The notes under the pieces were generated by a model. It saw nothing but the letters and a program-made list of their open reading frames with translations. It was not told the DNA's origin and searched no databases. The position numbers were made by a program, and so were the translations under genes. Below are positions 53,327-61,478 of a DNA stretch of 64,000 nt, piece after piece. This DNA is from CAVWUA01 sp963758025. Lineage in GTDB: Bacteria; Planctomycetota; Planctomycetia; Isosphaerales; Isosphaeraceae. The number at the start of each line of letters is the position of its first letter. Position 1 is the stretch's first letter. The DNA is taken from the NCBI GenBank assembly GCA_963758025.1, contig CAVWUA010000001.1, forward strand, positions 558,001-622,000, read 5' to 3'.

Positions 53327-54540
53327 ATGTATCTCCAGCAACTCTTCAGCGAAGCCCTGCGCGAGCCGTCGGCGGTCGATCACCTACGACGTCAGTCAAA
53401 AGCTGGCGCGGATGTTCCCCGAGCGGGCGATTCTCGAAGGGAACGACTGCGACTTTGTATTGCTCGACTTCGTCCGCGCCGGCAAGTGTACACTCCGGCG
53501 CGAGGAGTCGGTTCACGGCCAGGTGGTCTCATCCTGGACCCAGGACAAAGGCGTTTATGACACCCCCCGGAACATCTGGTACGAGGTCGAGTGGCAAGAC
53601 CACCTGTTCGACGTCGTTCTGATGACCATGGACGATTGTTGCCTCTATTACTGGATTCTGGGCGACAATGAGTCGCTGACGAGGCGCTTCTTCCAGAACG
53701 TCTGCGAGTTCGATCCCGACCTCCACAACGAGGTGCTCGTCTTCGATGGCGGCTACTGGGACGAGAGCGCCGGGCTGTTTCAGGCGATCCAGGGATCTCG
53801 ATTCGACAACCTCATTCTGCCCGGAACCATGAAGGAGGACATCCGCGCCGATCTCGAGCGGTTTTTCGCGTCCCGGGCGACTTTACGAATCCCTCGGCGC
53901 CCCTGGAAACGGGGCGTGCTGTTCACCGGACCGCCCGGCAACGGCAAGACGCACACGATCAAGGCCCTCGTGCACGTCCTCGATAAGCCTTGCCTGTACG
54001 TGAAAAGCTTTGAATCGGAGCGGAGGATCGCCCAGACGAACATTCGGGGGATCTTCCTGCACGCTCGAAAACGGGCACCTTGCCTGCTGGTCCTGGAGGA
54101 CCTCGACTCGCTCATCACCGACGAGAACCGCTCGTTCTTCCTCAACGAGCTGGACGGCTTCGCCGCGAATACGGGAATCGTCACCATCGCCACGACAAAC
54201 CACCCGGAGAAGCTCGACCCGGCGATCGTCGAGCGGCCCGAGCCGGTTCGACCGCAAGTACGCATTCGACCTTCCCGGCCGCGCCGAGCGGCGATCGTTC
54301 ATCGACGCCTGGGCCGCCTCGCTCGCGAGCGGCCTCACGTTTCCGGACGAGGCACGCGAGCGACTCGCGGCGCAGACCGAGGGGTTCTCCTTCGCCTACC
54401 TCAAGGAGCTGTTCCTCTCCGCACTCATGGCCCGTGCCTCGGCGACGGAGCCTTTGACGATCGAGGCGATTATCGAGGCTCAGGTCGCCTTGCTCCGTTC
54501 GCAGATCAAGACCGGGGTCGGCGATCGTCAGGACGGTTGA
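53327..54540 (+). CDS. AAA+ ATPase with unknown N-terminal domain, two +1 frameshifts
   Basis: About 403 aa. The start MYLQQLFSEAL has GAGAGG upstream; a +1 break at about 53380 joins it to ITYDVSQKLARMFPERAIL. Residues 30-180 form an unrecognised domain, with an acidic stretch VFDGGYWDES. The AAA+ module shows Walker A FTGPPGNGKTHT, Walker B LLVLEDLDSL, and sensor-1 IATTNHPEKLDPAI. A second +1 break at about 54240 is fixed by the family motif RPSRFDRKY. The order resembles BCS1-like and classical AAA proteins. Partner or substrate unknown. Confidence 0.75.
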
Positions 54541-54578
54541 GCGGCGAACAGAAGCCGCTCGACCGTCCGTTTTGCATT

Positions 54579-54610
54579 TCAGATGATCTCGTGCAGCGGA
54601 CCTCCCGGCG
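54579..54610. repeat. Left copy of a 32-bp direct repeat matching the ubiD 3' end
   Basis: 30 of 32 bases match 61447-61478 in the same orientation. Read on the minus strand both copies encode the tail PGGPLHxII followed by TGA. The copies bound the 54.6-61.5 kb accessory block. Confidence 0.75.
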
Positions 54611-54648
54611 AGGGGCTGACACCGATTTTCTTTCCCCGGAACTCGGGA

Positions 54649-55224
54649 TCAAGGTCCGGGGATTTGAGAGATGACCTGGCCATCCTTGTCGAGGACGAAC
54701 ACGCCCGAAGCGCCGTCCTTGTTTTGATCCAGGACCAGCCGCCGATTCGCCTGCGCGTCGCGGAACTCCACGAAAGGCGTCCCAGCGTTCGCCGACATGC
54801 CGAGGTGGAAGCGGGGCTCCGCCAAATTCTCCTTGTTATAGAAGCTCAGGTCCGACGAGCCGTCGGGGTTCTGGCTCATGACCAAGCGATGGTTCACCTG
54901 CGCGTCCGTGAAAGCGAGGAACGGATTCCCATTGTCCGTCAGCTGAATCTGCATGCGGGGGACCCCCTTGCTATCGTGAAAGTAGATCATTGGGCTGCCG
55001 TCGTCGGGTGCCGTGCCCAGCCAGAGCCGTGTGTTCCCGTCGCGGTCCCGCACGACGAATTCCTCCGCTTCCACCTTCCTGCCGTCGCGAACGTGGGCCG
55101 CGCCGCCCACGGCGAGGAGGATCGCTCCCACCATGGCCACCGCCCCGAGCCGCTTCAGGCGGCGGCTCTCGCGCTCCAGGCGGTCCAGCCGCGATTGCAT
55201 CGAATTGGGATTGATATTGCTCAT
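54649..55224 (-). CDS. Membrane-anchored DG-repeat protein (paralog 1)
   Basis: Protein of 191 aa, one of three relatives here. Residues 1-20 are a short charged helix (QSRLDRLERESRRLKRL), then a membrane anchor (GAVAMVGAILLAVGGAAHV). The outer part is built of units of about 24 residues of the form DGxPxLxFxDxxGxxRLxL, likely beta hairpins (examples DDGSPMIYFHDSKGVPRM and NAGTPFVEFRDAQANRRL). The start at 55224 follows GAGGATG. The frame stops at CCT TGA, and the +1 frame stays open for another 23 codons to the direct repeat at 54579. Function unknown; a surface or envelope structural role is inferred. Confidence 0.72.
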   Translation of the reverse strand: MSNINPNSMQSRLDRLERESRRLKRLGAVAMVGAILLAVGGAAHVRDGRKVEAEEFVVRDRDGNTRLWLGTAPDDGSPMIYFHDSKGVPRMQIQLTDNGNPFLAFTDAQVNHRLVMSQNPDGSSDLSFYNKENLAEPRFHLGMSANAGTPFVEFRDAQANRRLVLDQNKDGASGVFVLDKDGQVISQIPGP

Positions 55225-55512
55225 TTTAGCATCCTCAGGATGTTTGGGTCTGATTTCCTCCTGCATCCCGGAAGAGCGTGTGAACGCGTGGGACGACAAG
55301 AGAAATCCACTTGAGTTAGAGCGTGTTGTGAAAGCGATCCCGCCTTCCACAGTGTTTTCAAGGTTCCGTGGCCTCTCAAGGGCCAATTTCGGCCTCGAAG
55401 GTGCCGTAAATCCCTGAGAACAAGCGGTTAGAATTCATAACACGCTCAGGTATGCCAGTTATGCTCCAACTACATCGGGTTGATCCGACGCGGAGGGGCC
55501 GGGTTGAGGTTA
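55225..55512. other. Spacer, including the stranded 3' end of paralog 2
   Basis: Ahead of paralog 1. The part at 55470-55510 reads on the minus strand as NLNPAPPRRINPM and a TAG stop. It is in frame with the +1-frame tail of paralog 2 once the IS630 element is removed. The rest should hold the paralog 1 promoter. Confidence 0.6.
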
Positions 55513-56660
55513 TACTTCACCCGGCCAAAAGTTGAGGTTTTTCGAAGGTCTGGAAGTTGAGCGTCAGCAGTGAGGCGATGGCGGGCTTGTGCTTGCCCTC
55601 GACCCCCTCCAGGCACTCCACGATCGCGGTCTTGAACCGGGCGAAGTCCTCGTAGTACCGGCAGGTCAGGACCTCCTTCTTCACGAACTTCCACAGCCGC
55701 TCGATCAGGTTCAGGTTCGGCGAGTACGACGGCAGGTACAACAACTCGATCCTCAACTCGGCGGCCAGCAACCGCACGACCTCGCACTTCTGGTAGCGGG
55801 CGTTGTCCAGCACCAGCGTCACCGGCAGCCCCCCATACCGCACCGAGACCTTGCGAAGCAACTCGCAGACGGCCAGCGCGTCGATGACCGTATCGTTGAC
55901 CACCGTCGTCAACTCGTGCGTCACCGCGTCGATGGCCCCCAGGACGTTGAACCGCTTGCGGCCCGAGGGGCCTCGGATCAGCAGCCGGGTGAAGCACCAG
56001 AGGTAGCCCAGGAACGCCCCGTGAACGAAGTGGGCCGCATCGACGAAGCAAACCACACGACGGAGCCGCTGAGCTTGCCGGAGCCTGGGCCAGAGCCCGT
56101 CCTTGAGGAACGTCGCCTGCTCGTCGGCATCGGCCTTGGCCGGGATCATGCCCAGCTTGCAGTACGACAGGCCCAGGTCCTTGAGGAACTTACGGACCTG
56201 AGTCGATCCCCGTCGGACGCCGGTGAGGTGCTCGATGTCGGCGGCGGCCTGGGCAGTCGAGCGGGGTGGATTGTTGCGGAAGTGGTCCTCCAGCGTCTCG
56301 CGATGCTCGTGCAGCTCGCTCTCGGTCCCTTCCCAGTCGGTCCGCTTGAGTCGCTCGATGCCCCCCTCCTGGAACTGACGCAGGTAGCTGCGGAGGGTAT
56401 TCTCGGTGATGCGGGCCAGGCGGCAGATGACGTGGTGGGGAAGGCCCTGACTCTTGAGATAGACCGCTTCCATCTTCAGTTGCACCCGGGGATGGGGATG
56501 ATGGAACCGTTCGTGGTGCAGGGCGTCGATCTGCTCGGTGGTGAAGTCGATGTGGATCATCGCCGTGGCCCGGGCTGAGCATCAAGGTAGCCGAGTCAGG
56601 CGATGAGCTTACGTCCCACGTAACCCCGAGACAATCCTCAACTCTCGGCCGCGAGGAGTA
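55513..56660 (-). mobile_element. IS630-family insertion sequence
   Basis: Element of 1,148 bp carrying one transposase gene. Its terminal inverted repeats match at 20 of 25 positions (55513-55537 against the complement of 56636-56660). A TA dinucleotide flanks each end (55511-55512 and 56661-56662), the target duplication used by IS630/Tc1 elements. The element looks complete and the transposase frame is intact, so the insertion is probably recent. Confidence 0.9.
55517..56560 (-). CDS. IS630 family transposase
   Basis: Protein of 347 aa. A helix-turn-helix pair occupies the N-terminus (VICRLARITENTLRSYLRQF and STAQAAADIEHLTGV). The DDE catalytic residues are Asp174 (VCFVDAAHF), Asp252 (TLVLDNARYQK) and Glu287 (NLIERLWKF), with 34 residues between the last two as the family requires. 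The last codons and the stop lie inside the left terminal repeat. It cuts and pastes at TA dinucleotides. Confidence 0.95.
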   Translation of the reverse strand: MIHIDFTTEQIDALHHERFHHPHPRVQLKMEAVYLKSQGLPHHVICRLARITENTLRSYLRQFQEGGIERLKRTDWEGTESELHEHRETLEDHFRNNPPRSTAQAAADIEHLTGVRRGSTQVRKFLKDLGLSYCKLGMIPAKADADEQATFLKDGLWPRLRQAQRLRRVVCFVDAAHFVHGAFLGYLWCFTRLLIRGPSGRKRFNVLGAIDAVTHELTTVVNDTVIDALAVCELLRKVSVRYGGLPVTLVLDNARYQKCEVVRLLAAELRIELLYLPSYSPNLNLIERLWKFVKKEVLTCRYYEDFARFKTAIVECLEGVEGKHKPAIASLLTLNFQTFEKPQLLAG

Positions 56661-56866
56661 TACCTTGCGGGGGTCGTCTTGAGCCGTCGGGAAAGACAAA
56701 TGTCCCATCAGGTTTGCGGTAGGTCCCGTCAGGGAATTTGATGGTTCCACCGGGGAAACGGATTGTGCCATCAGGAAATTTGATCGTGCCGTTGGGCCAT
56801 TCCATCGTCCCATCGGGAAGACGTATTGCTCCGTTGGGGTAGCCCCGGCCATCCCAGGGCCCGGGA
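56638..56866 (-). repeat. PDGT heptad-repeat coding region in the +1 frame of paralog 2
   Basis: The minus strand encodes about seven tandem units of the kind KFPDGTI, RFPGGTI, KFPDGTY, RKPDGTF. The units use different synonymous codons (for example CCC GAT GGG, CCT GAC GGG, CCT GAT GGC), which shows selection on the protein sequence. There is no start codon ahead of the array in its own frame. The frame enters the IS630 end at 56660 and stops at 56638. Confidence 0.7.
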
Positions 56867-57461
56867 TCAAGGCTCGGGGATCTGAGAGATCACCTGGCCG
56901 TCCTTGTCGAGGACATACAGGGCCGACGGCGCCGCTGTCCGGATGCTGACTCAAGCCCAGGCGATTCCTGCCTTGGACATCCTGCAACGTCACGTATGGA
57001 GCCTCCGTGCCGCCATCCAAGCCGAGGGTGAGTCGGGGTTCCGTCCAGTTCTCCGCGCCGTGGAACGCGATGTTCGGAGAATCATCCAAGGCATGGCCGA
57101 TCGTGATGCTCGGGTGTTGTTTCGCGTTGTCGAGGGTGATGGATGAGCGGTTTTCGTCCGCCAGTTGGATTCGGAGGCGAGGATGCCCTTTGTCATCGTG
57201 AAAGAAGATGTAGGGATTGCCGTCTCCGCTCGCCGTGCCGATCCAGAGCCGCAACCTCCCCTTGTCGTCCCGCAATTTGAGTGATTTCGCCTCCACCGCC
57301 TCCATCTCGACCACCTCCTGGTCTCGGAGATGGGCCGCTCCGCCCACGGCGAGGAGGCTCGCCCCCAGCACGGCCACCGCCCCGAGCCGCTTCAGGCGGC
57401 GGTTCTCGTCCGCCAGGCGGTTCAGCTGGTCTTGCATCGCTTCCCATCTGAGTTCGGTCAT
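56867..57461 (-). CDS. Membrane-anchored DG-repeat protein (paralog 2), one +1 frameshift, tail split by IS630
   Basis: About 197 aa to the first stop. Same plan as paralog 1: charged helix (DQLNRLADENRRLKRLG), membrane anchor (AVAVLGASLLAVGGAAHL), then DG repeats (DGNPYIFFHDDKGHPRL). A +1 break near 56923 is fixed by the shared ending YVLDKDGQVISQIPEP. Behind the stop (CCT TGA) the +1 frame codes for a heptad array of PDGT units (56662-56860) that the IS630 element interrupts. Start at 57461 follows GAGGAT. Whether the tail is translated depends on a frameshift at the stop or on an error there. Confidence 0.68.
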
Positions 57462-57551
57462 GCTCTTATCCTCGTGAATAGGCCGTCCGTTCGCCCATGG
57501 GTGACCGGGATTCAATTACGGCCCCCGGCCACCCATCTTGTCGAAGAGCGT

Positions 57552-58514
57552 TCACGGCGCGGGGGCCTCGAAGACGGGCGTGCCGTCCGGGTCGAGCAGG
57601 CCGAGCAGGGCCGCCTTGGTCTGCGGGGAGATACCCAGGTTGACGCGCGGACGACCATGGGCGTCGAAGATGCTCATCCCCGGGCCATTCCCCGCGGTAT
57701 CCACTCCCAGGCCGATCCGCTGGGTCCGGTCCGCGTCGAAGACGCCGATGCCGCTCCCGTCGTTCGAGACATTCAGGCCGATCCGCTTGTTCCCCTTCGA
57801 GTCCGCGAGGTCGAGGTTGGGATCGCCATCGGGCGCCAGGATCATGGCCAGGCGGGACGTGCCGTCGCGATCGTCGAGGGAAAGCCCGGACCGGCCGTCC
57901 TTGCCCACGGCCAAGGCGATCCTCGGCTTGAAGTCCTCCGCGGCGTCAGGGAGGTGCTCTTTTTCGTGAGCATGGAGTTCCAGCCTCGCCACGCCATCCG
58001 GCTGTGCCTCGATGTAAATGCGGGGGGACTGATCCGCCTCGCTGAATCTCAGGCTCGACGCCCCGTCCGCATCCACGGTGAGGCTCGCATGGGCGATTTC
58101 CCTCTGGTCATAGAGCCCCAACCCCGCGGAACCGTCCGCCCAGAGTCCGAAGCCCGCCCGGTGTTTCGAATCCTGGTCATAGACATTCATGCCGGGTGAT
58201 CCATCCGGGTCCACGGACACCGTGAGTCGGTTTTTTCCATGGTTATCATAGAGGGCCAGGATCGGCTCATTCTCCGGCGTCATGTCCAGTAAGGCCCGGA
58301 CGTTCCCCGCCTTGTCGCGGAGGACGAACCGCTCGGCCTCGACCGTCTTGATGCCGTCGTCATCTCGTGGTTTCTCGTCGTCGAACCGTGCGCCGGCGAA
58401 GGCCAGTACGACGACGCCGAGGATGCCGAGCGTGCCCCACCGCTTCAAACGGCGGTGGGACCGCTCCAGCCGATCGAACCGAGTGCGTAGATCGATGATG
58501 GAATCATAATTCAT
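57552..58514 (-). CDS. Membrane-anchored DG-repeat protein (paralog 3)
   Basis: Protein of 320 aa, the longest and only unbroken member of the trio. N-terminal charged helix (TRFDRLERSHRRLKRWG), membrane anchor (TLGILGVVVLAFAGARF), then about eleven DG units such as DPDGSPGMNVYDQDSKHRAGF and KDGRSGLSLDDRDGTSRL. The repetition suggests an elongated beta structure outside the membrane. It ends VFEAPAP. Same strand as paralogs 1 and 2 and 90 bases from paralog 2, so the three arose by tandem duplication. Function unknown. Confidence 0.75.
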   Translation of the reverse strand: MNYDSIIDLRTRFDRLERSHRRLKRWGTLGILGVVVLAFAGARFDDEKPRDDDGIKTVEAERFVLRDKAGNVRALLDMTPENEPILALYDNHGKNRLTVSVDPDGSPGMNVYDQDSKHRAGFGLWADGSAGLGLYDQREIAHASLTVDADGASSLRFSEADQSPRIYIEAQPDGVARLELHAHEKEHLPDAAEDFKPRIALAVGKDGRSGLSLDDRDGTSRLAMILAPDGDPNLDLADSKGNKRIGLNVSNDGSGIGVFDADRTQRIGLGVDTAGNGPGMSIFDAHGRPRVNLGISPQTKAALLGLLDPDGTPVFEAPAP

Positions 58515-58645
58515 CGCGAGGTCTCCGTGGAATTTTTTTGTAGGTGATGCCGGAGCTGTTGCCGTCCTTGGACAACGGTCCCGCTGAGTCGGTGATTGAA
58601 GTCTTTCTCAGCCTCTGTCGGTGCGACTCGGCTTGTGTTGGTATG

Positions 58646-58691
58646 ACTCGGCGTCGAGCCCGCTCCTTACAATAGCGGTTCGACGCCGAGT
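58646..58691 (-). terminator. Hairpin behind the Ala/Trp repeat gene
   Basis: Inverted repeat with arms of 19 and 18 nt (58646-58664 and 58674-58691), nearly perfect, loop of 9. It lies 20 bases beyond the stop of the minus-strand repeat gene. No T-run follows, so termination is only likely. Confidence 0.55.
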
Positions 58692-58711
58692 GGTGAAGGC
58701 GGCGCGTCTCG

Positions 58712-60816
58712 CTAATGAGGTCCGCGCCGTGCTGGATTGACGAGCCCCGGGACGTAGGTCCCACGCCTTCCAGGACCACCGTTATAAATGCCTTTGCCTC
58801 GATAACGGCCGTACGGCGATTGCGGCGCCGTCGCTCGATTCGGTGTCAGTGTTTGGAACGGCTGGAATCGTGGCGGGAGTCCCGGCGCGTCTTCTCGGGG
58901 AGGACGGATGACCCCCGCGTTCGTCGGGCGGGGGTTGCGGCTCTGAACCCGATCGGCCAGTTCGGCATCCCCGTGATGGGATCGATGTCCAGCGGGCCAC
59001 CGACAACTCGGACGCCGCCGATGGGCAACGGGTGTTGGGCCTCGGAAAGTTCGCTCGCCGTCATGCCGCCGGGGCCGTGCAGGGCGACGTCGACGAGGAC
59101 CGCAGCCGGCGCGGTCGCCGATGCGTTCAGCTGGGGATCGGCCACGCGCGGTCTCGTTTGATCCCAGGTTCGAGCCGGAGGCGGTCAGGTAGGCGGCCCA
59201 GGCCGTGGCCTCGTCGGTGCGCCAGGTTGTCACGGCTTGATTGACCGTGGTTTCGGCGCCTTGCCAACTGCCGTCGATGGCCGTCTCCCACGCCGATTCG
59301 GCAGCCGATTCGGTCGCCTGGTAGGCGGTCCGGCGGCGGATTCGGCGGCGTGCCAGGCGGCGTCGGCGGTGGTCAGGGCGGACTGGTAGGCGGCCCAGGC
59401 GGCGGCCTCAGCGGACGTCACGTGGCGTCGGCGGCGGTCAGCGCTGTGTCGTAGGCGGTCCAGGCGGCGGATTCGGCCTGGTCCCAGGCGGTCTCCGCCG
59501 CGTCGAGCGCCGTGGTGAAGAGGCCCCAGGCGGCGGATTCGGCGGCCGTCCAGGTGGCGTCGGCCTGCGCGGCGGCGGTCTCGTAGGTGGTCCAGGCGGT
59601 GGACTCGGCGGTCGTCCAGGCGGTCTCGGCGGCGGTCGGCGCCGCGTCGAAGGCGGTCCCGGCGGCGGCTTCGGTCTGGTCCCAGGCGGCGCCGGCGGCA
59701 TCGACCTGGGTGAGGAAGGCATCCCAGGCGGTTTGCTCGGCGGAAGTCCAGGAGGCTTCGGCCGCGGCGACCTGCGCCAGCAGGGCGTCCCAGGCGGACT
59801 GCTCGGCGGCGGCCCAGGCGGTCTCGGCGGCGAGGTAGGCAACGTTCATGTCATTATACGCTTGCGCCAACGCGGCGTCGGCCGCGGCGCGGGCGGCGTT
59901 GATGCCGCTGAGGTCCGGCGGGTTCGGGTCCCCGCTCATCTGCTGCTGGCCGTACAGGGCCATCTCCTGCTGGTTGAGGTCCTCCATCGTGGCGTCGTGG
60001 GCCTGCTGGGCGGCGCCGAGGGCCGACCACGCCTGGCCCATCGCCGCGCCGTAGGCGTCGTCGGCCGCGTCGACGGCCGCGTTGTACGTGGCGACGGCGG
60101 CGTTGACGGTGGCCTGGGCCGAGGAGTCGAGGCCGTCCACGGTGGTGTTGTAGGCGGCCAGGGCCTGGTCGAACCCGGCCTGGAACGCGGCGTCGGCACC
60201 GTCCATCGCCGAGTTATAAGCGCTGCCCGCGGCGTCGGCGGCGGTGGTGAACGCGGTGTTGGCCTGGGTGACGGCGCCGTCGTAGGAGCCGCCCGCGACG
60301 GTCATGCTTGTGTCGAGCACCGTGCTGGCCAGATCGACCGCGCCGAGGTAGCCGTCGGCGGCGCGTCGGCGGCGTGTCGTACGCGAGGTCGGCCGCGTCC
60401 ATCGCCGAATCGTAGGAGGTGCCGGCCTGGTCGGCCCGCGTCAGATACGCGGCGTCGGCGGCGGCGACGGCGGTGCCATAGGCGTCGCCGGCCGTGTCGG
60501 CGGCGGTGGTGAACGCCAGGTCGGCGGCATCGACGGCGGCATTGTACGCGGCGACCGCCGCCGCGTCGGCGGCGACATAAGCTGCGGTCGGCGCCCTGGT
60601 CGGCGGTGGTGAAGTCCCCGGCCGCGACGCTCACGGCCTGGTCGAACGTCGCGTTCTCGACGGCGAGCGTCGACAGATAACTCTGATAGGCCGCCGCGTC
60701 GAGCACGACGCGCGCTTCCAGCGTTTCCATGACGAGGGCCCTACCGCGTTGCCGGCGCCCGGCCGTCGCCCCCCCGATAAGACATTCTCAAATATGTTCA
60801 TTGATTGCCGAAACAT
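58712..60816 (-). CDS. LEPR-like, Ala/Trp-rich 22-residue-repeat protein with several frameshifts
   Basis: Reconstructed length about 700 aa. ATG at 60816 follows AGGAGA. The N-terminus, after one -1 break near 60745, reads RALVMETLEARVVLDAA, close to the LEPR-XLL export signature of planctomycete surface proteins. The main body is Ala-rich. From about 59850 down to 59250 it forms regular 22-residue repeats of the type AAETAWDQAESAAWTAYDTALT, predicted as a long amphipathic helix. The C-terminal part is Pro/Gly-rich and ends GLVNPARRGPH. Seven breaks in all: +1 near 60590, 60370 and 59150; -1 near 60745, 59420, 59325 and 58915. Either poor sequence in GC-rich repeats or a decayed gene. Confidence 0.6.
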
Positions 60817-61243
60817 GATGCGTTCTCTCCTGAATTGACATGTTGGATCATATCCTAACATATACGGCATCTCTGGCCCGCCGCGACCACGGCGCGGGGA
60901 ATCCCCGGCGCACCGAATACGTCGCGTGACGCGCCCCGGAGCGGGTGGGATCGGCTCGACGGTGGAGCGTGGGACCGCCGCGAATGGGCGGCGGCCGAGC
61001 GGCCCCGTTCACAACCTCTGGCGCGGAAGCTCACGGCCCTCGGCGGCCGATCACCCCTCCACACGTGGATTCAACGTCGGATGGAGATGCAAGGATGAAT
61101 TTGGCCGAACAGCGGCGGGAACGCAAGCAAATTCCCGCCGAATTTTTCCATTATCTCTATTCCTTGATTTCTCAACATGTTGCATCCGCCCTGGCTTCGC
61201 CATCCGCCCTCCGTGGGGGTGTTTCGGGACCGGTTGCCCGGAT
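60817..61243. other. Non-coding region upstream of the repeat protein gene
   Basis: Should hold the promoter of the minus-strand repeat gene; the sequence just upstream (60770-60870) is AT-richer. The frames open here have no ribosome site or protein character. REP-like inverted repeats begin at 61244. Confidence 0.4.
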
Positions 61244-61297
61244 GCCGCTGGCTTTGCCGGTGCTCCGGTCCGAATCCGCACCGGCGAAGCCAGTGGC
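61244..61297. repeat. REP-like inverted repeat 1
   Basis: 20-nt arms (61244-61263 and 61278-61297) pairing at 18 positions, loop of 14. It forms a composite with the palindrome at 61311. Confidence 0.72.
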
Positions 61298-61310
61298 GTC
61301 CGAACCCAGT

Positions 61311-61375
61311 CCCGTAGGGCGTGTGAAACACGTCATCCGGCCATCGAAGACGGCGTGTTGCACACGCCCTACGGG
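61311..61375. repeat. REP/MITE-like inverted repeat 2
   Basis: 22-nt arms (61311-61332 and 61354-61375) with one mismatch, loop of 21. The arm CCCGTAGGGCGTGT resembles dispersed palindromes found in several planctomycetes, from memory. No coding function seen. It lies downstream of ubiD. Confidence 0.8.
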
Positions 61376-61446
61376 AGACCGCGCCGGCCCGGATGACGCG
61401 GGGCGTCGATGACGGCATGCCCATGCAGAGCGTTGGGATGAGGAGA

Positions 61447-61478
61447 TCAAATGATCCCGTGCAGCGGACCTCCCGGCG
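61447..61478. repeat. Right copy of the 32-bp direct repeat (3' end of ubiD)
   Basis: Begins exactly at the ubiD stop codon and covers its last ten codons. Matches 54579-54610 at 30 of 32 positions. Confidence 0.75.

Noticed and set aside
54010..54540. Second half of the AAA+ protein as a separate gene
   Set aside because: It lacks a ribosome site and its frame begins inside the AAA+ core; joining it through RPSRFDRKY restores one protein.
56640..57515. A 441-residue frame running from paralog 2 into the IS630 element
   Set aside because: After residue 200 of the protein its sequence is out of frame with both the DG-repeat ending and the transposase; it results from the +1 break near 56923.
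59250..60320. Repetitive DNA considered as a CRISPR array or minisatellite
   Set aside because: The repetition follows codons and amino-acid units of 22 residues with synonymous changes, and there are no constant repeats with variable spacers.
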